DNA of 7,809 bases, taken from an uncultured Oscillospiraceae bacterium (lineage in GTDB: Bacteria > Bacillota > Clostridia > Oscillospirales > Oscillospiraceae). Below are positions 5,850 through 7,809 of the stretch, piece after piece; the first letter of the stretch is position 1; every line of letters starts with the position of its first letter. Location of the stretch: assembly GCA_934659475.1 (NCBI GenBank), contig CAKUHX010000073.1, positions 1 through 7,809 on the forward strand, written 5' to 3'. A program made the position numbers and the translations under genes. The notes under the pieces were generated by a model that was not told where the DNA came from, searched no databases, and worked only from the letters and a program-made list of their open reading frames with translations.

Positions 5850-6698
5850 TCACTCCGCCGCACCAAGCCACACCGTGGAGATAAACTGTCCGTCCGAGCG
5901 CTCCGTGGTCAGCCGTCCTCCGCGCCGCTCCGCGATCTGCCGGACGATGGAAAGCCCCCAGCCGTGGTGATCCAGCAGCGCACCACCCACCGGGATGTTG
6001 TTTTCCTCTCCGGATACCGGATTCTGGACCCGCAGCACCAGAAAGCCGCCGTTCACACGCCCACGCACCGTGATCCGGCGGGACGTCCCCTCCGGCAGAC
6101 GGCGGCAGGCTTCGATGGCGTTGTCCATCAGATTGCCCAGCACCGCGCATAATTCCGCGCCGGGGACCGTCAACGCCTCCGGGATCTGCACCTGACAGTC
6201 CGCCGTGATGCTCTCCCCGCAGCACAGCGCCAGCTTTTCCGAAAGGATCGCGTCAGCCACGGGGTGAGCGCAGTAGCGCTTCGGCGGAGGACAGATCGCG
6301 GGGATACTGTCCATGCAGCTGCGGGCGGCCTCCATGCGGCGGTTTTGCAGCAGCTCCGCCGCCTCCAGCAGCCGGGCAGAGATCTCCCGGCGCACATGGA
6401 CGGCCTCCGCCGTCTCCCGCTCCAGCGCCTCGCCCCGTTTCCGCTGGGTCTCCACCGAGCTCTCCATCAGCTGCCGACGCTGTACGGTCATGTGAAGCTG
6501 CGTGCTTTGCCGCAGCGCCTTGAAAAGAAGAAGATCGGCGACGGCGCACAGCACCAGCAGCAAAACGCCTGTGGCGATCCATGCCGCTCTGGCGGCCTCA
6601 TCCGACAAGATCGTGCGCATGAGGTAGAACCAAAGTGTCAGCTGCGAGACGGGAAACAGAAGCGCGTACCATGGCAGGCAGAATTTCCAATGTTCCAT
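5850..6698 (-). CDS. GHKL ATPase subunit of split sensor kinase (no acceptor His)
   Basis: This 282-residue protein has two membrane segments (about 9-26 and 39-59), a long coiled-coil linker (60-100), a DHp-like region (about 100-134) and a GHKL ATPase domain (about 143-280). The ATPase shows HPVADAILSEK, the N-box NLMDNAIEAC (189-198), the VQNPV strand typical of AgrC-like kinases and the HGWGLSIV glycine box (245-252). In the DHp helix the phospho-acceptor histidine is replaced: VRREISARL has Arg104 and Ala108 where the partner protein has His251 and Asn255 in LRHELRNQL. His101, one turn earlier, is a possible but unorthodox acceptor. Its ATG overlaps the stop of the upstream gene (TGATG), with GGAGG about 7 bases before it inside that gene. 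Coupled translation suggests equal amounts. I infer that it phosphorylates the upstream gene's product in trans. It is also shorter in its sensor part than AgrC (about 430 residues). Confidence 0.9.
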   Translation of the reverse strand: MEHWKFCLPWYALLFPVSQLTLWFYLMRTILSDEAARAAWIATGVLLLVLCAVADLLLFKALRQSTQLHMTVQRRQLMESSVETQRKRGEALERETAEAVHVRREISARLLEAAELLQNRRMEAARSCMDSIPAICPPPKRYCAHPVADAILSEKLALCCGESITADCQVQIPEALTVPGAELCAVLGNLMDNAIEACRRLPEGTSRRITVRGRVNGGFLVLRVQNPVSGEENNIPVGGALLDHHGWGLSIVRQIAERRGGRLTTERSDGQFISTVWLGAAE

Positions 6699-7570
6699 CA
6701 GCGCACCTCCTCTCCTGCGGCCAGCGGCGCGGCAAAGGCGGTCAGCAGCTCCCGTGTGTGGTCATATTCGCCGCGCTCCATCAGGGCATAAACAGTTTGC
6801 AGCTGATTGCGCAGCTCATGCCGCAGCCTGGCGGTCTCTTCGATGTGCGCCACCACGCTGTTATAGTATGCCAGCTGCTGCCGAAGCTGCTCCTCCAGCA
6901 GCTCCGCCTGCTGCCGGGCCAGCTGCTGGTTGGTGTAATTCCGCAGCCCGCGAAACAGCAGGAAGTCGGCCAGCACGCAGCACAGTGCCATGGCGCCCAG
7001 CAGCAGATAGCTGCCCAGCGGCGCACGGCGGAACAGGGAAAGCACTGCGCTGAAGATCACCAAGAAATGCTGGCTCAGGGGCACCAGTATAAACCGCCGC
7101 AGATACGGCTCGTCCTGCGGGCGGATGCTGCGTCTCCAGATGTACACCAGTACCCAGCACAGCAGCGCGAAGATGCTCCAGAAAATGATCTGCACCATCA
7201 GCATGCTCCTCGGCTCATTGACCACCAGGGCGGTATCAACATATTTTCCGAGAAGCAGTATGGTCAGCATGGTGGCCAGCACCTCTGTCACCACGGAAAG
7301 CAGGGAGATCAGGACCGCGGCAAAGACCACCCGCAGGCTGCGCTTTTTTACAAAGATCAGCACCAGCGACAGCCACAAAACGGATGATAGGACCGTGCGA
7401 AGCCAGCCGTAGGCACTTTCGGCGGGAATGAAGAAAATGGGGAGACACACGATCTGCCACAGCAGCGCAAACAGCCACGGGCGGCGGATAGGCACCATGC
7501 AGAGGATCGCCCAAATGCAGATCACATTATAGGGAACGGAGCATACAATACCCCAAAGCGGCAGCGGCAT
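6698..7570 (-). CDS. Sensor/DHp subunit of split sensor kinase (no ATPase domain)
   Basis: This 290-residue protein has about seven hydrophobic segments (near 6-26, 32-49, 58-74, 80-106, 122-144, 160-180, 186-206), like the sensor part of AgrC-type kinases. A coiled coil (210-248) and a DHp helix LRHELRNQLQTVYALMERGEYD follow, with the canonical phospho-acceptor pattern H-E-x-x-N-x-L at His251 and Asn255. The protein stops 40 residues after His251, so the whole catalytic ATPase domain is absent. The next gene starts with its own membrane segments, so this is not a simple frameshift of one kinase. From Ala201 on, 76 residues align without gaps with residues 54-129 of the downstream kinase-like protein. 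GGAGGTG lies 6 bases before the ATG and a promoter about 40 bases upstream. The likely role is ligand sensing and phosphate carrying, with ATP use supplied by the partner. The ligand is unknown; a peptide is possible by analogy with AgrC. Confidence 0.85.
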   Translation of the reverse strand: MPLPLWGIVCSVPYNVICIWAILCMVPIRRPWLFALLWQIVCLPIFFIPAESAYGWLRTVLSSVLWLSLVLIFVKKRSLRVVFAAVLISLLSVVTEVLATMLTILLLGKYVDTALVVNEPRSMLMVQIIFWSIFALLCWVLVYIWRRSIRPQDEPYLRRFILVPLSQHFLVIFSAVLSLFRRAPLGSYLLLGAMALCCVLADFLLFRGLRNYTNQQLARQQAELLEEQLRQQLAYYNSVVAHIEETARLRHELRNQLQTVYALMERGEYDHTRELLTAFAAPLAAGEEVR

Positions 7571-7610
7571 AAAACACCTCCATCATCCGAATCGATCCGA
7601 TCTTACGGAA

Positions 7611-7639
7611 AGCATAGCATATCCGGCAATAATAGACAA
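7611..7639 (-). promoter_or_regulatory. Sigma-A-type promoter of the split kinase operon
   Basis: On the minus strand TTGTCT (7639-7634) and TATGCT (7616-7611) are 17 bases apart. The transcript would begin near 7604, about 34 bases before the ATG at 7570. The kinase pair therefore has its own promoter, separate from the response regulator. Confidence 0.55.
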
Positions 7640-7659
7640 GTATCGCGGCGGACGTTTAT

Positions 7660-7809
7660 TTATCTATGCGGTGAAAGTCCCATCCGGGGGCAAAGCACCT
7701 CTCTTTGATCATGGCATCCCATGGCGTGGGGCGGCCCCGAAGAAGAAACAGTTGGCCGTTCTGCTCTGACCTCATCGTAGTATTTTTGCACCGTGGTGCG
7801 GTCCATGCC
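7660..7809 (-). CDS. Partial ORF, C-terminal 49 residues, HTH-like stretch
   Basis: This open frame enters from beyond the right edge and ends at a TAA (7662-7660). Its first residues, MDRTTVQKYYDEVRAERP, look like a helix-turn-helix recognition helix of the kind seen in transposases and recombinases. The remaining residues (SSSGPPHAMGCHDQRE onward) look unlike a folded domain and lie across the 36-bp repeat. A frame in a different phase crosses the same repeat with the peptide GRPTPWDAMIKE and stops nearby. The likely reading is the tail of a DNA-binding or mobile-element gene, perhaps truncated where the repeat begins. Its identity cannot be settled from this fragment. Confidence 0.3.
   Translation of the reverse strand, partial: GMDRTTVQKYYDEVRAERPTVSSSGPPHAMGCHDQREVLCPRMGLSPHR
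7702..7737 (+). repeat. Right copy of 36-bp imperfect direct repeat
   Basis: It matches 69-104 at 31 of 36 positions, same orientation, no gaps. The five differences fall at repeat positions 9, 21, 23, 31 and 33. Here the inverted repeat CCCATG/CGTGGG is imperfect. It lies about 60 bases upstream of the kinase operon promoter, inside the partial ORF at the right edge. Confidence 0.75.

Noticed and set aside
6650..6760. Frameshift or sequencing error splitting a single kinase gene
   Set aside because: The downstream gene begins with its own ATG, ribosome binding site and two membrane segments, and repeats the last membrane segment plus the DHp region. No frame joins the two into one normal AgrC.
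7665..7700. GGTGAAAGTCCC stretch resembling a piece of a group II intron
   Set aside because: Only a short match from memory; no reverse transcriptase, domain V hairpin or intron ends are visible.

Overview
The window looks like chromosomal DNA from a GC-rich member of the Clostridia (Firmicutes). A gut Oscillospiraceae/Ruminococcaceae-type organism is my best guess. The reasons are strong AGGAGG-type ribosome binding sites, sigma-A-like promoters, tightly packed GC-rich genes with AT-richer spacers, an AgrC/LytTR-type two-component system and a specialised Hsp70 cassette. No marker gene fixes the species.

Left block, minus strand, about 4938 down to 159: a four-gene operon of an Hsp70-type machine. 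In transcription order it has a GrpE-like nucleotide exchange factor, a short lidless Hsp70, a 681-residue membrane protein with two degenerate J-like domains and a proline-rich linker, and a 48-residue cysteine-rich protein. A TTGTTT-N18-TATAAT promoter lies upstream. The set looks like a divergent accessory copy of GrpE/DnaK/DnaJ whose J-like member is anchored in the membrane. The J-like domains have no HPD motif, and the Hsp70 interdomain linker is not the canonical VLLLD type.

Right block, about 4958 to 7639: a signalling module. A LytTR response regulator runs on the plus strand from its own promoter, divergent from the chaperone operon. A possible 33-residue, two-cysteine peptide ORF lies just before it. 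Facing the regulator on the minus strand are two overlapping (TGATG) genes for membrane proteins of the AgrC/GHKL sensor type. The first has about seven membrane segments and a DHp helix with the phospho-acceptor histidine, but no ATPase domain. The second has two membrane segments, a homologous DHp region in which that histidine is arginine and the conserved asparagine is alanine, and an intact GHKL ATPase domain. The simplest reading is a histidine kinase split over two paralogous subunits that must pair to work. One perfect bidirectional terminator ends both the regulator and the kinase transcripts.

Edges: a 36-bp imperfect direct repeat (31/36 identical) occurs near both ends of the window (69-104 and 7702-7737) and brackets all of the genes above. 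The left copy adjoins a perfect 18-bp palindrome. The right copy lies inside a C-terminal ORF fragment with a helix-turn-helix-like stretch. These may be remnants of mobile or repeated DNA bordering the accessory block.
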